This document shows positions 1 to 8,195 of a DNA stretch of 64,000 bases, one piece after another. Position 1 is the first letter of the stretch; each line of letters starts with the position of its first letter. The position numbers were made by a program, and so were the translations under genes. The notes beneath the pieces were generated by a model. It saw only the letters and a program-made list of their open reading frames with translations, searched no databases and was not told the origin of the DNA. The DNA comes from Acidovorax benzenivorans (GTDB lineage Bacteria > Pseudomonadota > Gammaproteobacteria > Burkholderiales > Burkholderiaceae_C): contig NZ_JAPCKI010000018.1 in assembly GCF_028680575.1 (NCBI RefSeq), positions 1 through 64,000 of the forward strand, given 5' to 3'.

Positions 1-67
1 TTGCGATCTCGCTGAGGGAGAGTTGGTCGCGCAGCCTCATGCGCCTGACCTTGCCAATCATGTCCAT
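1..67 (-). CDS. istA: IS21-family transposase IstA, N-terminal fragment cut by the window edge
   Basis: The minus strand reads MDMIGKVRRMRLRDQLSLSE followed by IA before the window ends. This is the typical opening of IS21-family IstA proteins, whose N-terminus is a helix-turn-helix DNA-binding region followed by a DDE integrase core outside this window. The ATG at 67-65 has a good Shine-Dalgarno (AAGGTGAT) about 7 nt upstream. IstA with the ATPase IstB moves the element. Only about 22 codons are visible, so whether the transposase is intact cannot be judged. The family assignment is from motif recognition. Confidence 0.75.
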   Translation of the reverse strand, partial: MDMIGKVRRMRLRDQLSLSEIA

Positions 68-84
68 GGTGATCACCTTGAATC

Positions 85-105
85 CCTGCTGAAATTCTCA
101 GCAGG
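85..105 (-). promoter_or_regulatory. Hairpin in the istA leader
   Basis: A perfect inverted repeat with 8-bp arms (CCTGCTGA / TCAGCAGG) and a 5-nt loop lies 17 nt upstream of the istA start codon. In the transcript it would form a stable stem just 5' of the ribosome binding site, so it may limit transposase translation or block read-in from outside. The structure is seen; the role is inferred. Confidence 0.5.
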
Positions 106-551
106 TCAGTGGAACACCCTGGTCAATATTGGATTGGCACTTTGCCGTTTAGCTGGTCAAGATTGCATCGGCTCCAACAAACCTGGGCCCTCATTGAGAG
201 CGCTCGTCGAAGCCGCGATTGCAGAGGTGCTTCCCCATGCTCTTCGCTCACGGCGCGAGCACCCTTTCCGATGGATGAGCGATGAAGCAGTGCGTCGAAC
301 TTGGAAATGACGCACTGACCGGAACAGGCTCAGGAAAATCGACAAGGAGTTGACCGAAAACTGCCGGTCTGAGACGTCTGGGGCTGAGCTATGGCGTTCT
401 TTTACCATACCAGTTGCGCAGTCAGTGTCCAAGTAGCAAAGGAACGCGCCGATAGACCACTTGAACACCACTTCACGCTCCTGGCGCGTTGGTTGCAATT
501 TCCGCTCATCAGCTTTAAAACTGTCACCAGACTGTCACCAGCCCAAAAATG
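106..551. other. Spacer between istA leader and tRNA-Lys terminator, no recognisable gene
   Basis: About 450 bp separates the istA leader hairpin from the tRNA-Lys terminator. A minus-strand open frame (157-498) shows no family I recognise and has the composition of chance reading. Near the right end is a tandem 11-bp repeat. The stretch may be the long left end of the IS element or the remnant of an older insertion beside the tRNA. I see no gene that can be defended here. Confidence 0.4.
520..541. repeat. Tandem 11-bp direct repeat, candidate IS end
   Basis: ACTGTCACCAG occurs twice in immediate tandem (520-530, 531-541). Read on the minus strand it begins TGGTGACAGT. IS21-family ends start with TG and carry repeated transposase-binding sites, so this could be the outer end of the IS element whose istA starts at 67. 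The spacing of about 470 bp is long for that family, so the assignment is tentative. Confidence 0.4.
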
Positions 552-586
552 AAAAAAGCCCGCTATGGTTTAAATAGCAGGCTTTT
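551..586 (-). terminator. Rho-independent terminator of tRNA-Lys
   Basis: An interrupted hairpin (AAAAGCC.GCTAT / ATAGC.GGCTTTT with one mismatch and a 7-nt loop) lies 21 nt downstream of the tRNA. On the minus strand it is followed by a run of T residues. This fits an intrinsic terminator for the tRNA transcript. Confidence 0.8.
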
Positions 587-606
587 CAATATTCACAACG
601 TGTTGG

Positions 607-682
607 TGGTAGGACGTACAAGATTCGAACTTGTGACCAACGGATTAAAAGTCCGCTGCTCTACCAACTGAGCTAACGTCCC
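607..682 (-). tRNA. tRNA-Lys (anticodon UUU)
   Basis: The 76-nt minus-strand sequence begins GGGACGTTAGCTCAGTTGG and ends ACGTCCT-A-CCA. The 7-bp acceptor stem pairs fully, the T arm is GTTCGAATC and the anticodon loop is CTTTTAA, giving anticodon UUU for lysine. The 3' CCA is encoded. The gene stands alone, followed by its own terminator, and its 3' side faces the IS21-type element. tRNA 3' ends are common integration sites, but no integrase is visible. Confidence 0.97.
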
Positions 683-724
683 AACCGATTGCAGCCATCC
701 TGTTGATTGCTGCAAAGCCTTGAA

Positions 725-1552
725 TTATAGCGTCTTTTTTTCTGCAAACTGGGAACCCGTTGCAAGTTTGTCGAGCACCCAGCCCGCTGCACACTGACCG
801 AAGGTAGCGGTCACGGCAACCACCGAGCCGTACCCGTGGCAGTTCAACGAACCATCGCCATCGATGTTGCAGGAAGCGTCTGGCGGTGCCACGGCCTCAC
901 GGCTGAAGACACAGGTGACCCCGATCTTCTTGCCTTCACGCGGAGCGCCGTGGTGCTTGCGCATCTGATAGCGCAGTTGCGCCAGCAGCGGGTCGTGGGT
1001 GGTCAGCGCGAGATCATCCACATCCACCTTGTGCGCATGTCGCTTGCCCCCTGCGGCACCCACGGTGATGTGCAGCACGCCGTGGGCCCGCGCCCATACG
1101 GACAGTGCCAGTTTGGCCTTGATCTGGTCACAGGCATCGATGAGAGCGTCTACCGGCGTCTGCAGCAAGCCCGGCCAGTTTCCAGGCTCCACAAACTCCT
1201 CGACGCAGTGAACGATACAGCCCGGGTGGATTTGTGCGATGCGATCGCGCATGGCCAAAACCTTTGCCTGCCCCACCGTATCGGTCAGCGCATGGATTTG
1301 GCGATTGATGTTGGATTCGGCCACATGATCCAAATCGATCAAGGTAATTTGCGCGACGCCGCTGCGCGCGAGGGCCTCAGCCGCCCACGACCCGACGCCA
1401 CCAATACCAACCACGGCCACGTGGGCCGAACGAATTCTGGCTGCGCCCTGCACTCCATAGAGCCGCTGGAGTCCACCAAAGCGGCGCTCCAGCGCATGCT
1501 CCGCATCAACATCTGGCGCAGTTTGCGGGGCCGAAGCCACATCACCCGCCAT
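725..1552 (-). CDS. tcdA: tRNA threonylcarbamoyladenosine dehydratase TcdA
   Basis: 275 residues, ThiF/E1-like superfamily, close to the usual length of TcdA (CsdL/YgdL). The enzyme uses ATP to cyclise t6A37 to ct6A in tRNAs that read ANN codons. Visible signatures are the nucleotide-binding loop GIGGVGSW near residues 49-56, the SNINRQ motif near 84 and the family segment with DASCNIDGDGSLNCHGYGS near residue 227. It is the last gene of the tolB-pal-cpoB-tcdA series; its ATG shares one base with the TAA of cpoB (TAATG), indicating translational coupling. The first roughly 20 residues are a variable acidic extension. Confidence 0.93.
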   Translation of the reverse strand: MAGDVASAPQTAPDVDAEHALERRFGGLQRLYGVQGAARIRSAHVAVVGIGGVGSWAAEALARSGVAQITLIDLDHVAESNINRQIHALTDTVGQAKVLAMRDRIAQIHPGCIVHCVEEFVEPGNWPGLLQTPVDALIDACDQIKAKLALSVWARAHGVLHITVGAAGGKRHAHKVDVDDLALTTHDPLLAQLRYQMRKHHGAPREGKKIGVTCVFSREAVAPPDASCNIDGDGSLNCHGYGSVVAVTATFGQCAAGWVLDKLATGSQFAEKKTL

Positions 1553-2343
1553 TACTTGAGCCGCGACAGGCGTTCTTTGGCGGCCACGGCTGCCTCGGAC
1601 TGGGGATAAGCGCGAATCAGGTCTTCCAGTGTCTTGCGCGCGGTCCGCGTGTCCTTGAGCTCAATCTGACAATTGGCAATGGACAGCGCAGCCTCCGGCG
1701 CACGGGCGTGCGTGGGGGCGTCGGTCAGCATCTGCTTGAAATTGCCGATTGCCTCCTTGTACTCACGTGTTGCGTACTGGGCATTACCCAGCCAAAAACG
1801 CGCAGAGGGCACGTAGCCGCTGCGTGGATACTGCCGCACGAAGCCAGCGAAAGCAACGCTCGCGTCAGAGAATTTGCCCGAACGAAAGACTGCCAAGGCT
1901 GCTTCAAAATCACGCTTTTCGGCAGGGTCCGCCTGGAACTCACGACCGTCCACATTGACCTTGATGGGTTCGAACTGACGCAACCGCTCGTCCACCCCCT
2001 GTGCGATGTCTTTCTGGCGACGCTGCAACTCGCCCACGTCGCGCAAGAGCTGTTCGTTCTGGCCATTGAGCTTGGCCTGCTCTGCGCGCAAGGTCTCGAT
2101 CTGCGTCTGCAAATCCAGCAGGCTGCGGCGCAACTGGGCGTTCTCTTCGCCAAGCTTGCGCACTTCTTCTGCCGAGCGCTGCTGAGACGACTGCAGACCA
2201 TCAACGCGTTGCCGCATCTCCAGGATGGCCCGTCGTGCTTCGCCGTCTTCAAAGATGGCTGCATGGGCGGAAGACAACGACACCGCAAGCAATGCCGCCG
2301 TCGCCAGCACCCTCAACGAGAAAACCGGTGCAGCGAATGTCAT
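1552..2343 (-). CDS. cpoB: Cell division coordinator CpoB (YbgF), Tol-Pal associated TPR protein
   Basis: About 263 residues. A signal peptide (hydrophobic stretch ending SAHA near residue 29) is followed by a coiled-coil region rich in Q, L and E (residues about 45-115) and C-terminal TPR repeats beginning with the FEAALAVFRSGKF segment. CpoB is periplasmic, trimerises through the coiled coil and links outer-membrane constriction by Tol-Pal with septal peptidoglycan synthesis. The ATG at 2343 overlaps the pal stop (TGATG); a TTG one codon earlier is possible but unnecessary. It sits between pal and tcdA in the standard order. Confidence 0.92.
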   Translation of the reverse strand: MTFAAPVFSLRVLATAALLAVSLSSAHAAIFEDGEARRAILEMRQRVDGLQSSQQRSAEEVRKLGEENAQLRRSLLDLQTQIETLRAEQAKLNGQNEQLLRDVGELQRRQKDIAQGVDERLRQFEPIKVNVDGREFQADPAEKRDFEAALAVFRSGKFSDASVAFAGFVRQYPRSGYVPSARFWLGNAQYATREYKEAIGNFKQMLTDAPTHARAPEAALSIANCQIELKDTRTARKTLEDLIRAYPQSEAAVAAKERLSRLK

Positions 2344-2885
2344 CAACGGTACGACAGTTCAGCGCGACGGTTTTGAGCGCGTGCGTCTTCGGTGCTGCCT
2401 TGTGCTGCAGGTTTTTCCTTACCAAAACTCACAGCCTCGACCTGGCTGTCAGGCACGCCCAGCAAGCCCAGCGAACGACGCACGGCTTCAGCGCGCTTCT
2501 GGCCAAGTGCCAAGTTGTACTCACGGCCACCACGGTCATCGGTGTGGCCTTCGATCATGACCTTGCGGTTGGGAGCCGCTTTGATGAATCGAGAGTGCGC
2601 CTCGATCAGGGATTGAAACTCGGGCTTGATCACATAGCTGTCGTAATCAAAGTACACCACGCGCGCGACACCTACAGGGCCTGCACCGTCACGGCCGGAT
2701 TGACCCAGATCCACACCAGCGACGCCGCTTTGTGACGTATTGCCCGAGTTGGCGCCGGTATTGGCGCCCCCCATGGTGGAAGTGGCATTTTTGTCTTCGA
2801 CCGGCACATCGTCCAGCTTCACGCCAGAGCTGCAACCCGCCATGAGGGCGACAACGGTGAGGGCAAGGGTAAAACGTTTGATCAT
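2343..2885 (-). CDS. pal: Peptidoglycan-associated lipoprotein Pal
   Basis: 180 residues. The start is placed at the ATG with a strong GGAGA ribosome site, giving the signal sequence MIKRFTLALTVVALMAGC with lipobox LMAGC and the lipidated cysteine at residue 18. A linker rich in G, N, T and S leads to an OmpA-like peptidoglycan-binding domain with VVYFDYDSYVIKP and the signature EGHTDDRGGREYN. Pal anchors the outer membrane to peptidoglycan and binds TolB. It lies between tolB and cpoB; a further 16 in-frame codons upstream overlap the leader and are not expected to be translated. Confidence 0.96.
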   Translation of the reverse strand: MIKRFTLALTVVALMAGCSSGVKLDDVPVEDKNATSTMGGANTGANSGNTSQSGVAGVDLGQSGRDGAGPVGVARVVYFDYDSYVIKPEFQSLIEAHSRFIKAAPNRKVMIEGHTDDRGGREYNLALGQKRAEAVRRSLGLLGVPDSQVEAVSFGKEKPAAQGSTEDARAQNRRAELSYR

Positions 2886-2929
2886 CCAAATTTCTCCTAA
2901 AGGCTTGGTAACTGAAAGTGCAGATAAGT

Positions 2930-4255
2930 TCATTGCTTTTGAAACGGACCCCAGTCCGGTTCGCGGATATCACCCGCCTGACCCGCCAGACGGGCCTTGA
3001 TCTTGCCGTCTAGCGTCGAGGTCATGAGGGCTTCACGGCCTTGCTGCTGGGTGGCGTACACAATGAGGCGGCTGTTGGGCGCAAAGCTAGGGTTTTCGTC
3101 TGCCGTTGTATCAGTTACGGCATTGACGGTACCGGTAGACAAGTCCATGACATGGAGCTTAAAGGCGCCGCCCACGCGAGAAATGTAAGCCAGCCAACGG
3201 CCGTCAGGGCTGACGCTGGGGGAGATGTTGTAGGCCCCCGTAAAAGTCACGCGTTCCGCATTGCCACCCGACGCACCCACCTTGTAGATCTGCGGCGCAC
3301 CGCCCCGATCACTCACAAAGAAAATGCTGCGACCGTCGCCCGAGAACACAGGCTCGGTATCGATACCGGCGCTCTGCATCAGCCTGCGAGGCTCACCGCC
3401 ATTGGCGTCGATGGTGTATAGCTGCGAGCCGCCATCGCGGCTCAAGGTGACCGCCAACGTGCGGCCGTCCGGTGCCCAGGCTGGCGCACTGTTGGAGCCA
3501 CGGAAGTTCGCGATCAAGCGCCTGCGGCCGGTGGCCACGTCATGCACGTAGACCACCGGCTTGCGCGATTCGAACGACACATAGGCCAGTTGCCCGCCGT
3601 TGGGCGACCATGCGGGCGAGATGATGGGCTCGGGGCTCGACAAGGCAGACTGTGCGTTCTCCCCATCGGCATCCGCGACCCACAGGCTGTAGCGGGGGCC
3701 GGTTTTGGTCACATAAGCAATGCGGGTCGAGAAGATGCCGCGCTCACCAGTGAGTTTTTCGTAGATGAAGTCGGCAATGCGATGCGACACCAGACGTAGG
3801 TCGCCCTGGGTGACCACAAAACTTTGCCCACCCAGGTCTTGGCCCTTGACCACGTCCCACAGGCGAAAGCGGACATCAAAACGTCCATCGACCAAACGCG
3901 TGACGCTGCCAGTGGCCAGCGAATCCGCATTTTTCTGGCGCCACAGCGCGACGTCTGGCCGCGCGGTCTCGTCCAGCGCTGCTCCGGAGGCGTCTATGGC
4001 GCGGAACTGCCCGCTGCGCTCCAGGTCGGCCTGCACGATGGCCGCAATTTTTTGAGGCGATTGCGCCTCGCCCCGAAACGGAGCAATGGCTATGGGCAGT
4101 TGGGTCAGCCCGACGCCCGTGACTTCGACACGGAATTGCGCAAGCGCGGGAATGGATGGTGATGCGATGAGTGCGGCCAGCAACTGGCGGCGCAGGGGAA
4201 GCAGCGGAGCTGCGGAAGATGGGTGTTGGGAGATTCGATCTGTGGTCATTGGCAT
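2930..4255 (-). CDS. tolB: Tol-Pal system beta-propeller protein TolB
   Basis: About 441 residues. An N-terminal signal peptide ([19 protein letters not shown]) precedes the TolB N-domain ([21 protein letters not shown]) and a six-bladed propeller with repeated motifs such as [21 protein letters not shown] and [11 protein letters not shown]. TolB is periplasmic and binds Pal and TolA. The start is uncertain: ATGs at 4255 and 4249 both lack a strong ribosome site and the frame stays open to 4288. TolB heads this operon and faces msbA divergently across about 130 bp; tolQ, tolR and tolA are not upstream, so the two halves of the system are separated in this genome. Confidence 0.94.
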   Translation of the reverse strand: MPMTTDRISQHPSSAAPLLPLRRQLLAALIASPSIPALAQFRVEVTGVGLTQLPIAIAPFRGEAQSPQKIAAIVQADLERSGQFRAIDASGAALDETARPDVALWRQKNADSLATGSVTRLVDGRFDVRFRLWDVVKGQDLGGQSFVVTQGDLRLVSHRIADFIYEKLTGERGIFSTRIAYVTKTGPRYSLWVADADGENAQSALSSPEPIISPAWSPNGGQLAYVSFESRKPVVYVHDVATGRRRLIANFRGSNSAPAWAPDGRTLAVTLSRDGGSQLYTIDANGGEPRRLMQSAGIDTEPVFSGDGRSIFFVSDRGGAPQIYKVGASGGNAERVTFTGAYNISPSVSPDGRWLAYISRVGGAFKLHVMDLSTGTVNAVTDTTADENPSFAPNSRLIVYATQQQGREALMTSTLDGKIKARLAGQAGDIREPDWGPFQKQ

Positions 4256-4389
4256 CCAGCAGTGGCCGAACAAGTGCCGAAAGGGCAAACCCGAATGTTA
4301 CACACAGCGGCGAGCCCCCTGTGACAAACTGTGCGCGGCAAACCAGGGTAGACGGACTGCGCATGGCGCAAACGTAGAATCCAGGCGAC

Positions 4390-6192
4390 ATGCAAGCCAC
4401 CGACACGGGCACGACGCCCGCCACAGCCCCTACTCCCCCAACAACCTTGATGGCGCGCCTGAAGCGGCTGTCGGTGTATTTTGGCGACCAGCGAATGGCC
4501 TGGAGTCTGGCCATTGTTGCAACGCTGGTGGGCGCCATCACGGAACCATTGATCCCTGCCCTGCTGCAGCCGCTGCTGGACAAGGGCTTCACCCAGGGCA
4601 CCTTGCAGCTTTGGATGGTGCCCCTAGCGATTTTGGGGGTTTTCTTCGTGCGTGGCGTAGCCCAGTTTGTGGGTCAGTACGCGCTTGCGCGCATCGCCAA
4701 CGAAGGCATGTTGACACTGCGTCAGGCGCTGTTTGATCGTGTTCTGGCCGCAGAGATGGGCCTGTTCGCGCGGCAGTCAGCCAGCGCACTCTCCAACACC
4801 GTGGTTTACGAGGTGCAGACCGGGGCCACCTTGCTGGTGCAGGCATTGTTGGGCCTATCGCGCGACGGCTTCACACTGATCGCGCTGCTGGTCTATTTGC
4901 TGTACCTCAACTGGCAGCTGACGTTGATCGTTGCTGTCGTCGTTCCGGGGGTTGCCTGGATCATGAAGACCCTGTCGCGGCGGCTGTACCACCTGACCAA
5001 GAGCAGCCAACAGGCCACAGATGAGCTGGCCTATGTGGTCGAAGAAAATGTGCTGGCACATCGCATGGTGCGCTTGCACGGGGCACAGGACGGGCAGGCA
5101 CAGCGTTTTGCCGACCTGAGCCGCAGCCTGCGCCGCCTGGCCATCAAATCCACCATTGCCTCAGCAGCCATGACACCACTGACCCAGTTGCTGGCAGCAG
5201 CCGCGCTGTCGGTGGTGATCTGCATTGCGTTGTGGCAAAGCCGGGGGGCGGTCGATGTGAAGGACGTGACCGTGGGCGGATTTGTGTCGTTCATCACCGC
5301 CATGCTGATGCTCATCGCACCCATTCGGCGCCTGGCTGACGTGGCCAGCCCCGTGACACGGGGCGTAGCCGCCTTGGAGCGCGGCCTGGGCCTGCTGGGC
5401 GACACTGGCGCAGAAACCGGTGGCACCTACGGCAAGGACCGCGTGCAAGGCGCGCTCACACTGAGCAATGTCACCGTATCGTTTGGCCCGGACCATGCTC
5501 CCGCGCTGGATGGGGTGAACCTGCAGGTCGCCCCGGGCGAAATCGTGGCACTGGTAGGCCCCTCGGGCGCAGGCAAGACCACGCTGGTCAACCTGCTGCC
5601 ACGCTTTGTCATGCCTTCGGCAGGCACCATCGCGGTCGATGGCCACGCATTGCAGGACTGGGACCTGGCTTCGCTGCGCGCGCAATTTGCCATGGTGAGC
5701 CAGGATGTGGTGATGTTCAACGACACCATTGCCACCAATGTGGCGCTGGGCCAGGCCATGGACGAAACCCGTGTGCTGCAGTGCCTGGCTGCCGCCAACT
5801 TGGCCGAGCATGTGGCAGGCCTCCCGCAGGGTATCCACACCGTGGTGGGACACAACGCCACGCAATTGTCGGGCGGTCAGCGCCAGCGGCTGGCCATTGC
5901 ACGGGCTCTGTACAAGGATGCCCCCATCCTCATTCTGGACGAAGCGACGTCTGCCCTGGACACCGAGTCAGAACGACTGGTGCAGGAGGCCTTGCAGCGC
6001 CTGATGCAGGGCCGCACCACCCTGGTCATTGCGCACCGACTCTCCACCATCGAGCATGCCGACCGTGTCGTGGTGATGGAGCGCGGGCGGATAGCGGAGC
6101 AAGGTACCCACAGCGCGTTGATGGCGCAGGGGGGGCTGTATGCGCGCCTGCAGACACGCACTGCGTCAAATGGTGGGGCGGTCTCCGAGTAG
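4390..6192 (+). CDS. msbA: Lipid A export ABC transporter, permease/ATP-binding fusion MsbA
   Basis: 600 residues, the usual size of MsbA. A six-helix transmembrane domain (about 40-330) is fused to a nucleotide-binding domain with Walker A GPSGAGKT at 390-397, signature LSGGQRQR from 493 and Walker B ILILDEATSALD ending near 524. MsbA flips the lipid A core across the inner membrane as a homodimer. It starts 101 bp beyond the longest tolB frame in divergent orientation and is monocistronic here; no lpxK follows. Generic half-size multidrug exporters share this layout, but MsbA fits best. Confidence 0.87.
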   Translation: MQATDTGTTPATAPTPPTTLMARLKRLSVYFGDQRMAWSLAIVATLVGAITEPLIPALLQPLLDKGFTQGTLQLWMVPLAILGVFFVRGVAQFVGQYALARIANEGMLTLRQALFDRVLAAEMGLFARQSASALSNTVVYEVQTGATLLVQALLGLSRDGFTLIALLVYLLYLNWQLTLIVAVVVPGVAWIMKTLSRRLYHLTKSSQQATDELAYVVEENVLAHRMVRLHGAQDGQAQRFADLSRSLRRLAIKSTIASAAMTPLTQLLAAAALSVVICIALWQSRGAVDVKDVTVGGFVSFITAMLMLIAPIRRLADVASPVTRGVAALERGLGLLGDTGAETGGTYGKDRVQGALTLSNVTVSFGPDHAPALDGVNLQVAPGEIVALVGPSGAGKTTLVNLLPRFVMPSAGTIAVDGHALQDWDLASLRAQFAMVSQDVVMFNDTIATNVALGQAMDETRVLQCLAAANLAEHVAGLPQGIHTVVGHNATQLSGGQRQRLAIARALYKDAPILILDEATSALDTESERLVQEALQRLMQGRTTLVIAHRLSTIEHADRVVVMERGRIAEQGTHSALMAQGGLYARLQTRTASNGGAVSE

Positions 6193-6278
6193 GATTCCTA
6201 ATGGCTCAACGCCAGCCACCCTGACCGCGCTGCAGCCTGGCCCGCCCCTCAGCAACGAACGACTGCGACCAGCCGCAT

Positions 6279-6953
6279 TTACCACTTGCCCCGGTCGGGC
6301 TGGCGTCGCCGAATGGCGGCGGCGATCTTTTCTGCGGACTCGGTCCGACTCACACGCAATGCAAAATCGGCGGCGGTTAGCCCCAGTTGGTTCTTGAGCG
6401 TGGGGTCAGCCCCCTCCTCCAGCAGCAATTGCACGGCCCCTGCGGAACCGTAATGCGCGGCCATCATCAGCGGCGTGGTGCCATTGGGCGACGCAGCGTC
6501 AATGTAGGCATGGTTTTCGAGCAGCAGCGCAATGATGACCGCGTGCTGGGGCGAGCCCGCCGACGCGGCGTAGTGCAGCGGTGTCCAGCCTGTTTTGTTG
6601 ACATCGGCATCGCGTGCGATGAGGGCCTTGACAGCCTCTACGTTGCCCTTGATGGCGGCCATCATCAACGGGCTTTCGTCCTGGGCATTGCGGGCATCCA
6701 CATTCACCCGACGAGACGCCAGAAGGGCTGCAAAGGCCTTGTTCGCGCCGTTTTGCAACGCAATCGTGAGCCCCACCTGCCCCTTGGGGTCGCGCGTGTT
6801 CGGATCGAAGCCGCGATGCAGCAGTGCGGTGATGGCGTCGCCATCGTCGCGCAGGACGGCCACAAAAAAATCTTCATAGGCGCCTGCCCACACACCGGCA
6901 GACACCACTCCCAGCGCCACAGCCGCCATAGCGGAACGTCGTTGCAGGCTCAT
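6279..6953 (-). CDS. Exported ankyrin-repeat protein
   Basis: 224 residues. A signal peptide with hydrophobic core [17 protein letters not shown] is followed by four to five ankyrin repeats, recognisable from [31 protein letters not shown] and [20 protein letters not shown]. The C-terminal tail is basic. Ankyrin repeats mediate protein-protein contacts; export suggests a periplasmic role. The partner is unknown. Its ATG overlaps the tatD stop by four bases (ATGA), so it is translated from the mltG-tmk-holB-pilZ-tatD transcript as its last gene. Confidence 0.85.
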   Translation of the reverse strand: MSLQRRSAMAAVALGVVSAGVWAGAYEDFFVAVLRDDGDAITALLHRGFDPNTRDPKGQVGLTIALQNGANKAFAALLASRRVNVDARNAQDESPLMMAAIKGNVEAVKALIARDADVNKTGWTPLHYAASAGSPQHAVIIALLLENHAYIDAASPNGTTPLMMAAHYGSAGAVQLLLEEGADPTLKNQLGLTAADFALRVSRTESAEKIAAAIRRRQPDRGKW

Positions 6954-7756
6954 GCCATCACCCCCGGGAACAAGGTGTCGAAATTGCGGCTGGTGGCCTC
7001 TGCCACCACCTCCAGCGTGAGGCCCTTGGTCTCGGCCACCTGTCGGGCCACATGGGGCACATACGATGGGTTGTTGGTCTTGCCACGGTAGGGCACCGGG
7101 GCCAGGTAAGGGCTGTCGGTCTCGATGAGCATGCGGTCCAGCGGCACAAAGGCCACCACGTCACGCAGATCCTGCGCGCTCTTGAACGTGACGATGCCCG
7201 AGAACGAGATGTAGTAGCCCAGGTCCAGCGCGGCGCGCGCCACCTGCATCGATTCGGTAAAGCAATGGAATACGCCGCCCGCCAGATTGCCTGCGCCATC
7301 CTCGCCCTCTTCCTTCAGGATGGCCCGCGTGTCGTCGGATGCACTACGGGTGTGGATGATGAGCGGCTTGCCACAGGCCCGTGCTGCGCGGATGTGGGTG
7401 CGGAAACGGTCGCGCTGCCATTCCAGGTCGGCAATGCTGCGCCCGCCCTTGCGGTCTTCCATGCCGTAGTAGTCCAGGCCCGTCTCGCCGATGGCCACCA
7501 CGCGCGGCAAGGCGGCGCGGTCCAGCAGATCCTGCACGCTGGGCTCCGTCACGCCCTCGTTGTCGGGATGCACCCCCACCGTGCTCCAGAAGTTGTCATG
7601 GGCCAGGGCCAGGGCGTGCACGCACTCGAACTCTTCCATGGTGGTGCAAATGCACAGAGCCCGGGTGACTTGGGCCTCGGCCATGGCCTGGCGAATGGCG
7701 GGCAGTTGGCTGACCAGCTCCGGGAAGTTAAGGTGGCAGTGCGAATCAGTGAACAT
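6950..7756 (-). CDS. tatD: TatD family metal-dependent hydrolase (DNase)
   Basis: 268 residues from the ATG at 7756; longer upstream reading runs back into pilZ and is rejected. The TatD/YcfH signatures are all present: [10 protein letters not shown] at the N-terminus (metal-binding HxH), GETGLDYY near residue 90, [11 protein letters not shown], and the C-terminal [11 protein letters not shown]. Members are TIM-barrel divalent-metal nucleases or phosphoesterases. The gene order holB-pilZ-tatD is common in beta- and gammaproteobacteria. Which TatD/YcfH/YjjV paralogue this represents is not certain; the context favours the YcfH type. Confidence 0.92.
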   Translation of the reverse strand: MFTDSHCHLNFPELVSQLPAIRQAMAEAQVTRALCICTTMEEFECVHALALAHDNFWSTVGVHPDNEGVTEPSVQDLLDRAALPRVVAIGETGLDYYGMEDRKGGRSIADLEWQRDRFRTHIRAARACGKPLIIHTRSASDDTRAILKEEGEDGAGNLAGGVFHCFTESMQVARAALDLGYYISFSGIVTFKSAQDLRDVVAFVPLDRMLIETDSPYLAPVPYRGKTNNPSYVPHVARQVAETKGLTLEVVAEATSRNFDTLFPGVMA

Positions 7757-7820
7757 GTGATGAAAAACAAAAATGCCGACCAGCCAGCGCGGGTCGGCAC
7801 GGAGGCAACAACGGTGCGGG

Positions 7821-8180
7821 TCAAATCGTCTGAGTAGGACGGTCGGAGCCCAGGGCGGTTCCCAACAATTCCTCGATCTTGGCCTTGAGCTGGCGGGATT
7901 TTTCGTCCTTGGGGAACTGGATGCCCACCCCTTGGGTGCGGTTGCCCGCAGCACGAGCCGGTGTCACCCAGGCCACACGGCCTGCCACGGGGTAGCGCTG
8001 TGTGTCATCCGGCAAGGTCAGCAGCACATACACATCGTCGCCCAGCTTGTAGTCACGCTGGGTGGGTACAAAGATGCCCCCTTCGGCAAAAAAAGGAATG
8101 TAGGCGGCATAGAGCGCGGCCTTTTCCTTGATGGCCAGCTGCATGACGCTGGGGCGGGGCGCGGTGGATGGACTGCTCAT
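7821..8180 (-). CDS. pilZ: PilZ domain protein, type IV pilus biogenesis type
   Basis: 119 residues, a stand-alone PilZ domain. The segment GGIFVPTQRDYKLGDDVYVLLTLP and the later GRVAWVTP...GVGIQF match the PilZ-type proteins encoded next to holB and tmk. These members (PilZ of Pseudomonas and Xanthomonas) usually lack the RxxxR c-di-GMP-binding motif, and I see none near the N-terminus. They act with FimX and PilB in type IV pilus assembly. The start follows the holB stop by 15 nt. No pilus structural gene lies in this window. Confidence 0.9.
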   Translation of the reverse strand: MSSPSTAPRPSVMQLAIKEKAALYAAYIPFFAEGGIFVPTQRDYKLGDDVYVLLTLPDDTQRYPVAGRVAWVTPARAAGNRTQGVGIQFPKDEKSRQLKAKIEELLGTALGSDRPTQTI

Positions 8181-8195
8181 GGGTGGGGGTGCGGC

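Noticed and set aside
23..310. Plus-strand 95-codon frame at the left edge
   Set aside because: It runs across the istA start and leader on the opposite strand, with no ribosome site or recognisable family.
157..498. Minus-strand 113-codon frame between istA and tRNA-Lys
   Set aside because: No ribosome site, no recognisable motif and irregular composition; kept only as unexplained spacer.
520..541. Tandem 11-bp repeat as a CRISPR array
   Set aside because: Only two units with no spacer between them; an IS end is more likely.
689..716. TTGCAGC / GCTGCAA inverted repeat as tcdA terminator
   Set aside because: The loop is long and no T run follows on the minus strand.
2343..2933. Longer pal start at 2933
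   Set aside because: It would put 16 residues before the lipoprotein signal; the ATG at 2885 has the ribosome site and proper lipobox distance.
6950..7954. Longer tatD start at 7954
   Set aside because: The extra 66 residues run back into pilZ in another frame and do not resemble TatD; the family starts at the MFTDSHCHL segment.
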